A stretch of DNA of 64,000 nt from Anaerolineae bacterium (GTDB taxonomy: Bacteria > Chloroflexota > Anaerolineae > Aggregatilineales > Phototrophicaceae). Under the pieces are notes generated by a model that worked only from the letters and a program-made list of their open reading frames with translations, was not told the origin of the DNA and made no database searches. Below are positions 39,387 to 48,360 of the stretch, one piece after another. The DNA lies in assembly GCA_022822545.1 (NCBI GenBank), contig JAJEBE010000037.1, positions 1 through 64,000 on the forward strand, in the 5' to 3' direction. How positions within the stretch are numbered: the first letter of the stretch is position 1; every line of letters begins with the position of its first letter. The position numbers were made by a program, and so were the translations under genes.

Positions 39387-41213
39387 ATGGCTTCCCAAGC
39401 TCGGAGCAAAAACAAAGACTCAGCCCAAGACAAGAGCAAGGACGTTCAGCCGAATATCCTCGAGATCGACGACGACCACAAACCCGGCTTCGACCGCGAG
39501 GTGACCGTCCGCCTCCTGTCATATCTCCGGCCGCACCGCCGCGAATTCACTTTTGCCGTTCTCGCGATGCTGCTCAGCGTCATCGCCAATGTCGCCGGGC
39601 CGCCTTTGATTGGCTGGTCGATCGACGAAGGCATTCGCAAGCGGGACTTCTCCATTGTAATTGCCGGCGTGCTTTTCTTCGTGGCGATTCAAGTGATCGG
39701 CTTTATCGGCTTCCGCATTCAAATGGGCAATATGGCCATCATCGGTCAGACGATCATCAAGACGCTGCGCGATCAATTATTTGAGCATATTCAATACTTG
39801 TCGATCAGCTTCTTCGCCGAATACGAGGCCGGGCGCCTCATCGCGCGCGTCATCAGCGATGTCAATGTCGTGCGCGAAGCCATAACTTTCGCCGCCGTCG
39901 GCAGCATTCGCGAAGTGTTGACGCTCTTCGGCATCATCATCTCTATGGTTTTGATCAACGTGCCGCTCACCGCGGTCGCCGTCGCCGTGCTCGTCGTTCT
40001 GCTGGTCATCGCGAATTTCTGGCGCATACACGCGCGCGCCGCCTACTTGCGCGTCTCCGATAGCAACGCCAAAGTCTACGCCGAGCTATCCGAAGCCTTC
40101 AACGGCGTCCGCGTCACGCAGGCTTTTGCCCGCGAGACATACAACTACCGGCGCTTCGCCGGTGAAATCAATGAAGCGAGTCGCCAGGCCGGCGTCCGCG
40201 CCGCCCTCATCGCCGGCCTCTTTTATCCCACTGTTGAAATGATCGGCGGCGTCGCTACCGGCACGCTTATCTTCGTCGGCGGGACTTTGGTGCTCGATGA
40301 CCGCATCACCGTTGGCGTGCTACTGGCTTTCATCTTGTATATTCAGCAATTCTTCTTTCCCATACGTCTGTTGGCGCAGCGTTACAACTTGCTCCAAAGC
40401 GTCATTGCCTCTGGCTACCGCATCTTCAAACTCATGGATTTCCCGGTGGCGGTCCGCGATGAATTCACCGCCGACGAACTGCCCGCGATCACCGGTCATA
40501 TTCGCTTTGAAGATGTCGCTTTTCGTTATTCGCCGGCTGGCCCGCTCGTCTTGAACGACATCAATCTTGATGTGCCGGCCGGTTCCCGCGTCGCCTTCGT
40601 CGGGCACACAGGCGCCGGCAAGACCACTATGGTCAAGCTCATCATGCGCTTCCATGATGTGACCGACGGCCGAGTGACCGTCGACGGGCATGACATCAGG
40701 CACATCACGCAGAACAGCCTGCGGCGGCAGATCAGCGTCGTCCCGCAAGATACCCACCTCTTCTCCGGTACGGTTATGGACAATATCCGCTACGGGCGCT
40801 TGAACGCCAGCGACGAAGAAGTCATCGAAGCGGCCAAAGCGGTGGGCGCGCACGACTTCATCACCGACATGGAAGACGGCTACCGCAGCGAAATCATGGA
40901 AGGCGGCGCCGTCCTTTCCACCGGCCAGCGGCAACTGCTGGCCTTCGCCCGCGCCCTGCTGGCGGACCCGCGCGTACTCATCCTCGATGAAGCCACCAGC
41001 AATATCGATACGCAGACCGAACGGCTAATCCAGCGCGCGCTGGAACGCCTGCTGGAAGGCCGCACCAGCTTCATAATCGCCCATCGTCTGAGCACGATCA
41101 CTTCCGCCGATGTCATCGTCGTCATGGATCACGGCAAGATCATCGAAATGGGCAGCCATCAGGAACTGCTCCAGCTCGAAGGTGTTTATCACCAACTCTA
41201 TACCTTAGTTTGA
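39387..41213 (+). CDS. ABC exporter half-transporter (subunit 2, catalytic ATP site)
   Basis: The 608-residue half-transporter has about six membrane helices (residues 45-335). Its ATPase domain has GHTGAGKTT, Walker B VLILDEATSNIDT with the catalytic Glu, and the H-loop FIIAHRLSTI with its histidine. Its signature is LSTGQRQ instead of LSGGQ, and that motif completes the degenerate site of the partner. So one ATP site of the pair is consensus and the other is not, as in TM287/288 and BmrCD. RBS CAGGAGATC precedes the ATG. Confidence 0.93.
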   Translation: MASQARSKNKDSAQDKSKDVQPNILEIDDDHKPGFDREVTVRLLSYLRPHRREFTFAVLAMLLSVIANVAGPPLIGWSIDEGIRKRDFSIVIAGVLFFVAIQVIGFIGFRIQMGNMAIIGQTIIKTLRDQLFEHIQYLSISFFAEYEAGRLIARVISDVNVVREAITFAAVGSIREVLTLFGIIISMVLINVPLTAVAVAVLVVLLVIANFWRIHARAAYLRVSDSNAKVYAELSEAFNGVRVTQAFARETYNYRRFAGEINEASRQAGVRAALIAGLFYPTVEMIGGVATGTLIFVGGTLVLDDRITVGVLLAFILYIQQFFFPIRLLAQRYNLLQSVIASGYRIFKLMDFPVAVRDEFTADELPAITGHIRFEDVAFRYSPAGPLVLNDINLDVPAGSRVAFVGHTGAGKTTMVKLIMRFHDVTDGRVTVDGHDIRHITQNSLRRQISVVPQDTHLFSGTVMDNIRYGRLNASDEEVIEAAKAVGAHDFITDMEDGYRSEIMEGGAVLSTGQRQLLAFARALLADPRVLILDEATSNIDTQTERLIQRALERLLEGRTSFIIAHRLSTITSADVIVVMDHGKIIEMGSHQELLQLEGVYHQLYTLV

Positions 41214-41231
41214 GCCGCGGGCACAAAACAG

Positions 41232-42440
41232 TCAGCGCTTGTTGTCTTCTCGCGGCCGATAATGCAGGTCGCTCGCCCGCCGAATAGATGTCTCGCCATA
41301 CTTGTCGCGCAAGCGGTCTAACGCGTGAATCAACTCTTCTTCCCCCTGCCCGCTTACAGCGTCCCCCCATAATCCAAACTGGCGCTTGGGCTCGCCGAAA
41401 CCGCTTAACCCGACTCCGATCAGCCGAACCGGGCGGCCAGGCGGCCAGACCTGCTCGAACAGCCGTCGCGCCGATTCGTATATGTCGCCATCCAGATCTG
41501 TGGGCTGCTCAAGGGTGACCTGCCGGCTCAGGGTCGAGAAGTCCGTCCAGCGCAGCTTGATCTTGACCGTGGCCCCCGCCAGCCCGGCCTTGCGCGCCTG
41601 CCGCCCGACGCCGTCTGCCAAGCGGCGCAAGGTCAACTTAAGTTCGGCTTCATCGGCGATATCCTTGGCGAAGGTCACTTCCTTGCTGATCGACTTGGCT
41701 TCATGCTCCGTCAGGACCGGGCGGAAATCAATGCCCTGCGCCCGCCGCCAGATATCGCCACCGAGCTTGCCCAGGCGCGCCGCCAGCGCTTCCTCCGACC
41801 AGTTCGCCACATCGCCCACCCGAGCCAAGCCCAGGCTTTGCAGCGTCTCGGCAGACTTCGGTCCCACGCCCCAGAGCCGGCATATCGGCAGCGGCGCCAG
41901 GAAAGCCGCCTCCTCGCCCGCCGGCACGATCGTGATGGCGTTCGGCGGCTTGTCCATTGCCTGGCGCGCCTTGCCGACGGTATTGGCTGTCTTAGCCACC
42001 AGCTTGTTGGTCGCGCCCCCCAAAGAACAAGGCAAATCGAGTTCGTCGTTGATCCGCTTTTGCAGCCGCTTGGCAATATCAAGAATCGGATCAGGCAGTA
42101 TGGTTACATCGAGAAAGGCTTCGTCGATCGAGAGCGGCTCCACGTATGGCGCTGTATCGCGCAGGATCGCCATGACCGCCCGCGACCGCTCCGAATAAAC
42201 GCCGCGCGTCTGGCCCACCACAATCAGATGGGGGCACAACCGAAGCGCCTGCCCCATCGGCATCGCCGAACGCACGCCGTACTTCCGCGCCGGATACGAG
42301 GCGGATGACACCACGCCGCGTTGATCGGGCCGCCCGCCGACAGCGATCGCCTTGCCTCTCAGCGCCGGATTCAGTTGCTCTTCCACCGCGCAAAAGAAAG
42401 CATCCAGGTCAAGGTGGAGGATCTTGCGTGTCTTCGCCAT
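41232..42440 (-). CDS. dinB: DNA polymerase IV (Y family)
   Basis: Error-prone translesion polymerase of 402 residues. The palm motifs are LHLDLDAFFCAVE and PLSIDEAFLDVT with the catalytic Asp and Asp-Glu. Fingers YPARKYGVRSAMPM, the thumb helix-hairpin-helix RLWGVGPKSAETL and the little-finger domain VKIKLRWTDFSTLSRQ follow. I see no clear beta-clamp motif of the QLxLF type at the C-terminus (PREDNKR); QFGLWG (about residue 357) may serve. AGGAG directly abuts the ATG, which is unusually tight. A palindrome overlapping the promoter suggests damage-inducible control. Confidence 0.95.
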   Translation of the reverse strand: MAKTRKILHLDLDAFFCAVEEQLNPALRGKAIAVGGRPDQRGVVSSASYPARKYGVRSAMPMGQALRLCPHLIVVGQTRGVYSERSRAVMAILRDTAPYVEPLSIDEAFLDVTILPDPILDIAKRLQKRINDELDLPCSLGGATNKLVAKTANTVGKARQAMDKPPNAITIVPAGEEAAFLAPLPICRLWGVGPKSAETLQSLGLARVGDVANWSEEALAARLGKLGGDIWRRAQGIDFRPVLTEHEAKSISKEVTFAKDIADEAELKLTLRRLADGVGRQARKAGLAGATVKIKLRWTDFSTLSRQVTLEQPTDLDGDIYESARRLFEQVWPPGRPVRLIGVGLSGFGEPKRQFGLWGDAVSGQGEEELIHALDRLRDKYGETSIRRASDLHYRPREDNKR

Positions 42441-42488
42441 CTCCTGTCACGTCCGCAAAGCACTAATTCTCAAGAGTCATTTCAGCTT

Positions 42489-42532
42489 TAGAATATATTT
42501 TCTATTGTAGCACATCAATCCGCCTGATTCAA
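42489..42532 (-). promoter_or_regulatory. dinB promoter with overlapping palindromic operator
   Basis: On the minus strand TTGAAT (42532-42527), a 17-base spacer and TACAAT (42509-42504). TAGAATATATTTTCTA (42489-42504), with arms TAGAA and TTCTA, begins at the last base of the -10. GAA-N6-TTC keeps the outer bases of a GAAC-N4-GTTC LexA box but lacks the inner C and G. A repressor site is likely; LexA itself is uncertain. Confidence 0.6.
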
Positions 42533-42600
42533 GCAGTCCCGCGATAATTTCCGCCTTCGGTCGGACACAAATTCTGAGACAAAGTCACAAGAATACAAAT

Positions 42601-42645
42601 CTCTCTGTGTCCTCAGATAAGCTCGGTGTACTCGGCGGTAAAGTC
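42601..42645. repeat. Outer-arm fragment of the dispersed repeat
   Basis: The reverse complement of 42622-42641 matches 28173-28192 in 19 of 20 bases (TTACCGCCGAGTACACCGAG). The adjoining GAGGACACAGAG resembles GAGGGCACAGGG after the arm in copy 1. Only one arm is present here. It lies between dinB and glgB in a 310-base gap. Confidence 0.65.
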
Positions 42646-42750
42646 TCAGGTCTTGCGATTGCCTTGGCCCCTCTATGAGCAGCCTACGATTCTGCTGCAT
42701 AGCAGCTATAATACCGTTGCATATCCGCCTGCGCCCAGCAAGGACAAACG

Positions 42751-44943
42751 ATGCCGCAGACAATCCACCTCGATGCCATCACCGCCTTGGTCTTCGGCGA
42801 GATTGGCGCGCCCTCTTCTCTATTGGGCCGGCATCAAATCGGGGATGACGTGTCGATTCGCGTATTTCGTCCCTGGGCGGAACAAGTCGACCTCATCAAT
42901 GAGGAAACCGGCGTCCGCGCGCCGATGACATTGCTGCATGAAGACGGCCTCTTCATCGCTGATCTCGACCCCGCCTGGGCCGAGGCGTCTTATCTCTTCG
43001 AGGCGATCACAATCGAAGGCGAGAACGAGACCTTCCGCGATGCCTATGGCTATCCGCCCCTGCTGACCGATTATGACCGCTACCTCTTCGGGCAAGGCGA
43101 AAACCGGCAAATTTACCATAAGCTCGGCGCCCACCGGCGTCACATCAATGGCGTCAGCGGCGTCAACTTCGCCGTCTGGGCGCCGAATTGTTACAAGGTC
43201 GCCCTCATCGGCGACTTCAATCGCTGGGACCCGCGCGCCCACGCCATGGAGAACATCAACGACTCCGGCATCTGGGAGATCTTCGTGCCGGGCCTGGAAA
43301 CAGGCGAACGCTACAAATTCGAAGTCCGCTCGCACAACAAAGGCTATCGCGCGGCCAAATCCGATCCCTACGGCTTCTTCTCAGAGCTGCGCCCGGACAC
43401 CGCCTCCATCGTCTGCGATCTCGGGCAGTACCAGTGGAACGACGCCGAATGGATGGCGGCGCGCGCGGAAAGCAACCCGCTGAAGCAGCCGATGAACATC
43501 TACGAGCTGCACCTGGGCTCCTGGAAGCGCAAAGATCGCGGCGCCTATCTGACCTATCGGGATTTGGCGGAAGAACTAGTGCCCTATCTCGTCGAAATGG
43601 GCTACACCCATCTGGAATTGCTGCCGGTCGCCGAACATCCGCTGGACGCCTCCTGGGGCTATCAAGTCACCGGCTATTACGCGCCGACCAGCCGCTTCGG
43701 CCGCCCGGAAGACTTCATGTATTTCATCGACCGTTGTCACCAGAACGGCATCGCCGTCATCCTCGACTGGGTGCCGGCGCATTTCCCCAAAGACGGCGCC
43801 GGCCTTAACTACTTCGATGGCACTCACCTCTACAGCCACGAAGATCCGCGCCAGGGTGAACACCCCGATTGGGGCACAATGATCTTCAACTACGCCCGCA
43901 ACGAAGTACGCAACTTCCTGCTCGCCAACGCCCTCTTCTGGCTTGAGCAATACCACATTGACGGATTGCGCGTCGATGCCGTCTCCTCGATGATCTACCT
44001 CAATTTCTCCCGCGAAGACGGCGAATGGCTCCCTAACGAATACGGCAGCCACGAGAACCTCGGCGCCCTCGCTTTCCTGCGCGAGGTGAACGAACTCGTC
44101 CATGCCGAAGCGCCCGGCGCCATCACCATCGCCGAAGAATCCACCGCCTGGGCGATGGTCTCGCGACCAACCTACATCGGCGGCCTGGGCTTCACCTTCA
44201 AGTGGAATATGGGCTGGATGCACGACACGCTGGAATACATGGAAGACGATCCGGTCCATCGCCGCTTCCACCACCACCGGATCACTTTCGCCAGCCTCTA
44301 CGCCTTCAGCGAAAACTTCGTGCTCCCCCTCTCCCACGATGAAGTCGTGCACATGAAAGGTTCGCTGATCGGCAAAATGCCCGGCGATTATTGGCAGAAA
44401 TTCGCCGGCTTGCGGCTGCTTTTTGGCTACCAATTCACGCAAGTCGGCAAGAAACTCAATTTCATGGGCAACGAATTCGGCCAGTTCGCCGAATGGAGCG
44501 AAGCCCGCAGCCTCGATTGGCACCTGCTGGAATATGACAAGCATTTGCAAATGCAAGCCTGGGCGCGTGACCTCAATCACTTCTATCGCGAGCAGCCCGC
44601 CCTCTGGCAAATCGACTTTGAGCCGGATGGCTTTCGCTGGATCGAAGCCAACGATGCCGATAACAGCATCTACAGTTACATCCGCTACGCCGACGACAAA
44701 GACGACTTCTTGATCATCGCGCTCAATTGCACGCCCGTCGTCCGCGAAAACTATCGCATCGGCGTACCCCGCGCCGGCTTTTATGCGGAGGCGCTGAACA
44801 GCGATGCCGAACAATACGGCGGGGGCAACGTCGGCAACTTGGGCGGCGTCCACAGCGAAGACATATCCAGCCACGGTCTGCCACACAGCATCAGCCTGCG
44901 CCTGCCGCCCCTGGCTGTACTGATCTTGAAACCCGTCGGTTAG
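42751..44943 (+). CDS. glgB: 1,4-alpha-glucan branching enzyme
   Basis: Introduces alpha-1,6 branches into glycogen. The 730 residues have an N1 domain (about 1-105), CBM48 (FAVWAPNCYKVALIGDFNRW) and a GH13_9 barrel. The nucleophile Asp is in HIDGLRVDAVSSMIY, the acid Glu is in ITIAEESTAW and the stabilising Asp is in LPLSHDEVVHMKGS. Domain C is also present. It appears alone, without other glycogen genes beside it. The stop shares TTAG with the convergent MFS gene. Confidence 0.97.
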   Translation: MPQTIHLDAITALVFGEIGAPSSLLGRHQIGDDVSIRVFRPWAEQVDLINEETGVRAPMTLLHEDGLFIADLDPAWAEASYLFEAITIEGENETFRDAYGYPPLLTDYDRYLFGQGENRQIYHKLGAHRRHINGVSGVNFAVWAPNCYKVALIGDFNRWDPRAHAMENINDSGIWEIFVPGLETGERYKFEVRSHNKGYRAAKSDPYGFFSELRPDTASIVCDLGQYQWNDAEWMAARAESNPLKQPMNIYELHLGSWKRKDRGAYLTYRDLAEELVPYLVEMGYTHLELLPVAEHPLDASWGYQVTGYYAPTSRFGRPEDFMYFIDRCHQNGIAVILDWVPAHFPKDGAGLNYFDGTHLYSHEDPRQGEHPDWGTMIFNYARNEVRNFLLANALFWLEQYHIDGLRVDAVSSMIYLNFSREDGEWLPNEYGSHENLGALAFLREVNELVHAEAPGAITIAEESTAWAMVSRPTYIGGLGFTFKWNMGWMHDTLEYMEDDPVHRRFHHHRITFASLYAFSENFVLPLSHDEVVHMKGSLIGKMPGDYWQKFAGLRLLFGYQFTQVGKKLNFMGNEFGQFAEWSEARSLDWHLLEYDKHLQMQAWARDLNHFYREQPALWQIDFEPDGFRWIEANDADNSIYSYIRYADDKDDFLIIALNCTPVVRENYRIGVPRAGFYAEALNSDAEQYGGGNVGNLGGVHSEDISSHGLPHSISLRLPPLAVLILKPVG

Positions 44944-46184
44944 CCTGGCGGAATTTCCGGCCGCTGTGGCGCGCGGACCATGAATGACAGTGCCAGCACA
45001 ATCGCGCTTAAACCCGCCCCCAGCCAAAGCACCGGCGAGTAGCCGCCAGCGTAATCATAGCTAAAGCCAAAGAGCGCCGGCCCAATCGCGCTGCCGATGA
45101 CAAGCGCCGCGAAGACGAATCCGCGAATCTCGCCTTGAAACTCGCGCCCGAAGAGATTCGGCCAGACCGCCCCGTCAAAGACGTAGCCAATGCCGATGAC
45201 CATGCCAAAAGACAGCGCGTACAATATCAGCTGCCAACTTTCGCGCATGGACATCGCCAGCACCGCAGCCGCGATCAGCGCCAGCAATTTCAGAATCACG
45301 ACCCAATTGGGGCTGAAGCGATCGATCAGAAATCCGCCCAATAGCGCCGCCCCGCCCGCGACCAAGGACAGCAGCGCATAGGTCTCGGTGACGACTTGCG
45401 CGCTATGGCCCAAGCCAGCGAATATCGACACCTGATGCAAGACCAGGCCGGTCAACCAAGCCGATGCCAGCATCCGCGCGAACAAGAGCACCCACAACAT
45501 CGGGCTGCGCAAGGCCTCGTCCAATGTCCAGTTTTCCTCAAGCTTCAGCGTTTTTCCCGCTCTTTCGCCATCGACCGCCGCATCGGGCTCCAATCCATAG
45601 TGCTCCGGCTTGTCCCGCATCAGCAGCGCGACTGATGGAACGACGAGCGCCGCCACGGCAATGCCCAGCAATAGGAAAACCTGACGCCAATCGTAGGCCT
45701 CCAGCAGCAAGCGCAGCGCATTTACATAAACGCCTTGAAACAGGGCGAAGGTCAAAGCCGCCAGCGCCATCATGCGCCCGCGCCGTTGACGGAACCAGTT
45801 GGCGACCGCCGTCGAACCGACCAGCGTCAAGCCGCCCTGCCCCAAGGCGCGCAAGCCAACAAAGGCGAAGAACAGCAGCGCCGGTCCAGTGATTAAGGCG
45901 CAGAGCGCCAGCACAAGCGCGAAGAGCGCGCCGATAACCGAGCCGACCCGGCGATTGCCCCAGCGGTCGATCTGCCGCCCGACCCAGGTCAAGCTCAGCG
46001 ACGCCGCGAAGGTGCCGGCGCCATACAAGCTGCTGACCACACTGCGATCCAGCCCAAAATCTTCTATGAAGTAATCCATGAATAAGGAAACTGAAAAGCT
46101 CTGACCGGGCGCGCTGAAATTCACCGCGATCAAAGCGACCAGCCATACAATCCAGCCGTAATATATCGGGCTGGCTGCGATCAG
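44940..46184 (-). CDS. MFS transporter (start codon uncertain)
   Basis: Twelve-helix major facilitator protein. Family features include the loop 2-3 motif GRQIDRWGNRR, a central loop at about MRDKPEHYGLEPD and a C-terminal half with GGFLIDRFSPNWVV. The nearest ordinary start, TTG at 46133, cuts helix 1 in the middle. The reading frame continues upstream with IAASPIYYGWIVWLVALIA, a normal MFS N-terminus. But no ATG, GTG or TTG occurs between 46133 and the in-frame stop near 46228. I end the feature at a CTG (46184); a frameshift or error is the alternative. The substrate is unknown, with some resemblance to monocarboxylate-type MFS. Confidence 0.8.
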   Translation of the reverse strand: MIAASPIYYGWIVWLVALIAVNFSAPGQSFSVSLFMDYFIEDFGLDRSVVSSLYGAGTFAASLSLTWVGRQIDRWGNRRVGSVIGALFALVLALCALITGPALLFFAFVGLRALGQGGLTLVGSTAVANWFRQRRGRMMALAALTFALFQGVYVNALRLLLEAYDWRQVFLLLGIAVAALVVPSVALLMRDKPEHYGLEPDAAVDGERAGKTLKLEENWTLDEALRSPMLWVLLFARMLASAWLTGLVLHQVSIFAGLGHSAQVVTETYALLSLVAGGAALLGGFLIDRFSPNWVVILKLLALIAAAVLAMSMRESWQLILYALSFGMVIGIGYVFDGAVWPNLFGREFQGEIRGFVFAALVIGSAIGPALFGFSYDYAGGYSPVLWLGAGLSAIVLALSFMVRAPQRPEIPPG

Positions 46185-46510
46185 GCGGCTGCGCCCAAGG
46201 GTCTCTGCTGTCCGGGGTTGTATGGCTTGCCCGCTCTACTTATGTTCCGCGACTATCTTATCATACCGCCCGTTGCGGTAGCCGCGCTGATTTGATACTT
46301 CGCATGCAAGGGAGCCGCTATCGCTGCCGCTGAGCAGCTCGCATTATAAAATCCTGGCGGAGAATTGAAAGCCGAGACCTGGCCTTCGTGTTAAAATTGT
46401 CGCCAAGAGTTTTGTGGCCGGCTCGGGCCTGACTCGTCATAATTGAACAAGCACACGGAGCGTCTCAAGAAACCCTCGTTACAGACACTGGTATTGAAAG
46501 CTGGCAGACC
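46185..46510. other. Intergenic region between the MFS gene and fhs
   Basis: Divergent promoter region. TATAAA at 46345-46350 and TTGAAA at 46365-46370 are possible promoter parts for fhs, but neither has a well-spaced partner. I do not see the conserved pairings of a tetrahydrofolate riboswitch. No gene is found. Confidence 0.4.
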
Positions 46511-48214
46511 ATGACCATCCCATCCGACCTCGATATCGCTCAGTCCGCAAACCTCGTCCACATCAACCAAATCGCCGAAATGATGGGACTCGATCCGGCT
46601 AGGGATTTGGAGCACTACGGCAAATACGTGGCCAAGGTCAACCTCGATGTTCTCGACCGGCTGGCTTCCCGCCCCGATGCCAAATACGTCGATGTCACCG
46701 CCATCACGCCGACGCCCCTTGGCGAAGGCAAATCCACCACCACCGTCGGCATCGGCCAGGCGATGAAGCACATCGGCAAGAACGCCATCATCACCGTGCG
46801 GCAGCCATCGCAAGGTCCCACCTTTGGCATCAAGGGCGGCGCGGCCGGCGGCGGCTACAGCCAGATCGTGCCGATGGAAAACTTCAACCTGCATCTGACC
46901 GGCGACATTCACGCCATCAGCGCCGCGCACAATCTGATCGCCGCCATGCTCGACGCCCATATCTATCACGGCAACGCGCTGGATATTGATATCCACAACA
47001 TCCCCTGGCGCCGCGTGGTCGACCTCAATGATCGCGCCCTGCGCAACATCATCATCGGCTTGGGCAAGCGCTTCGATGGCGTCCCGCGCCAAAGCGGCTA
47101 CGACATCACGGTCGCCTCGGAAATCATGGCCATCCTGGCCTTGACGACCTCGCTGCAAGATATGCGCGAGCGCATCGGCAAAATGGTCATCGCCTATGAT
47201 AGAAACAAGAATCCAGTCACAGCCGAAGACATCCGCGCCGCCGGCGCCGCTGCCGTGCTGATGAAAGAAGCTATCAAGCCCAATCTGATGCAGTCGCTGG
47301 AAAATACGCCGGCTCTGGTTCATGCTGGTCCCTTCGCCAATATCGCCCACGGCAACTCATCGATCATCGCCGATATGATCGCCATGAAATGCGGCGATTA
47401 TGTCGTCACCGAATCCGGCTTCGGCGCGGATATCGGCGCGGAGAAATTCTTCAACATCAAGTCGCGCATCAGCGGGCTTAAGCCCAACGCGGTTGTGCTG
47501 GTCACCACCATTCGCGCGCTCAAGGCGCACACCGGCAAATACCGCATCATCCCGGGCCGACCCATCGACCCGGCCCTCAAAGAAGAAAACGTGCCCGATG
47601 TGGAAGCGGGCGCTGTCAACATGGTGCGGCATCTTGAGAACCTGAAGAAGTTCGGCGTCAATCCGGTGGTCGCCGTCAACGTCTTCGCCGATGACACCGC
47701 TGCCGAAATCCAGGCTGTGCGCGAAATCGCGCTGGCTTCCGGCGCTACCGGCGTGGCGGTCGCTCGCCATTGGGCCCAGGGCGGCGCTGGCGCAGTCGAG
47801 CTGGCCGAGATGATTGTCTCCGCTTGTGAGATGCCCAACGACTTCCGCCTGTTATATCCCGATGACATGTCGATCAAGGGCAAGATCGAAACCATCGCAA
47901 CCGAGATATACCGCGCCGACGGCGTCGACTATGCCCCCATCGCCAGCCGCAAAATCCGTCAATACGAAGAACAAGGCTTGGGCGCATTGCCAATTTGCAT
48001 GGCGAAAACCCACCTCAGCCTCAGCGACGACCCCAAACTCAAAGGCGCGCCCGATGGCTTCCGCATCACCATCACCGATATTCGCGCTTCGGCCGGCGCC
48101 GGCTTTATCTACCCGCTTTGCGGCGATGTCCGCACCATGCCCGGCTTGGGCCGGAGTCCCGCGGCGATGAATGTCGATATTGACGAAGATGGAAAAGTTG
48201 TTGGCTTGTTCTAA
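46511..48214 (+). CDS. fhs: formate-tetrahydrofolate ligase
   Basis: ATP-dependent formation of 10-formyl-THF from formate and THF, supplying one-carbon units for purines and initiator Met-tRNA. The 567 residues carry the P-loop TPTPLGEGKSTTTVGI, RQPSQGPTFGIKGGAAGGG, LTGDIHAISAAHNL and VTESGFGADIGAEKF, all highly characteristic. Length is normal. It precedes pyrB on the same strand by 146 bases. That gap holds a GC hairpin (CCGCCC-TTGGCC-GGGCGG, 48248-48265) without a T run, so the transcript may read into the pyr operon. Confidence 0.97.
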   Translation: MTIPSDLDIAQSANLVHINQIAEMMGLDPARDLEHYGKYVAKVNLDVLDRLASRPDAKYVDVTAITPTPLGEGKSTTTVGIGQAMKHIGKNAIITVRQPSQGPTFGIKGGAAGGGYSQIVPMENFNLHLTGDIHAISAAHNLIAAMLDAHIYHGNALDIDIHNIPWRRVVDLNDRALRNIIIGLGKRFDGVPRQSGYDITVASEIMAILALTTSLQDMRERIGKMVIAYDRNKNPVTAEDIRAAGAAAVLMKEAIKPNLMQSLENTPALVHAGPFANIAHGNSSIIADMIAMKCGDYVVTESGFGADIGAEKFFNIKSRISGLKPNAVVLVTTIRALKAHTGKYRIIPGRPIDPALKEENVPDVEAGAVNMVRHLENLKKFGVNPVVAVNVFADDTAAEIQAVREIALASGATGVAVARHWAQGGAGAVELAEMIVSACEMPNDFRLLYPDDMSIKGKIETIATEIYRADGVDYAPIASRKIRQYEEQGLGALPICMAKTHLSLSDDPKLKGAPDGFRITITDIRASAGAGFIYPLCGDVRTMPGLGRSPAAMNVDIDEDGKVVGLF

Positions 48215-48360
48215 GCAGGTTGAAAGAATCTTGCTTGAAACGCTGTTCCGCCCTTGGCCGGGCGGCCTGTACAAACTTGTAATCAGCGCAGGCTCGCGCG
48301 CCATCTCTGCGGCGCAGTCGTGGGCGGCTGACGAAGCTGTGACCGGACGAGGAGGTCCCA

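Noticed and set aside
43576-45027. A 483-codon minus-strand ORF opposite glgB.
   Set aside because: It is antisense to a clearly conserved branching enzyme, with no start signal and no family features, so it is a shadow frame.
48248-48265. GC-rich hairpin between fhs and pyrB considered as a terminator or pyr attenuator.
   Set aside because: There is no T run after the stem, and no PyrR-binding or antiterminator structure was recognised. It is noted only as a hairpin.
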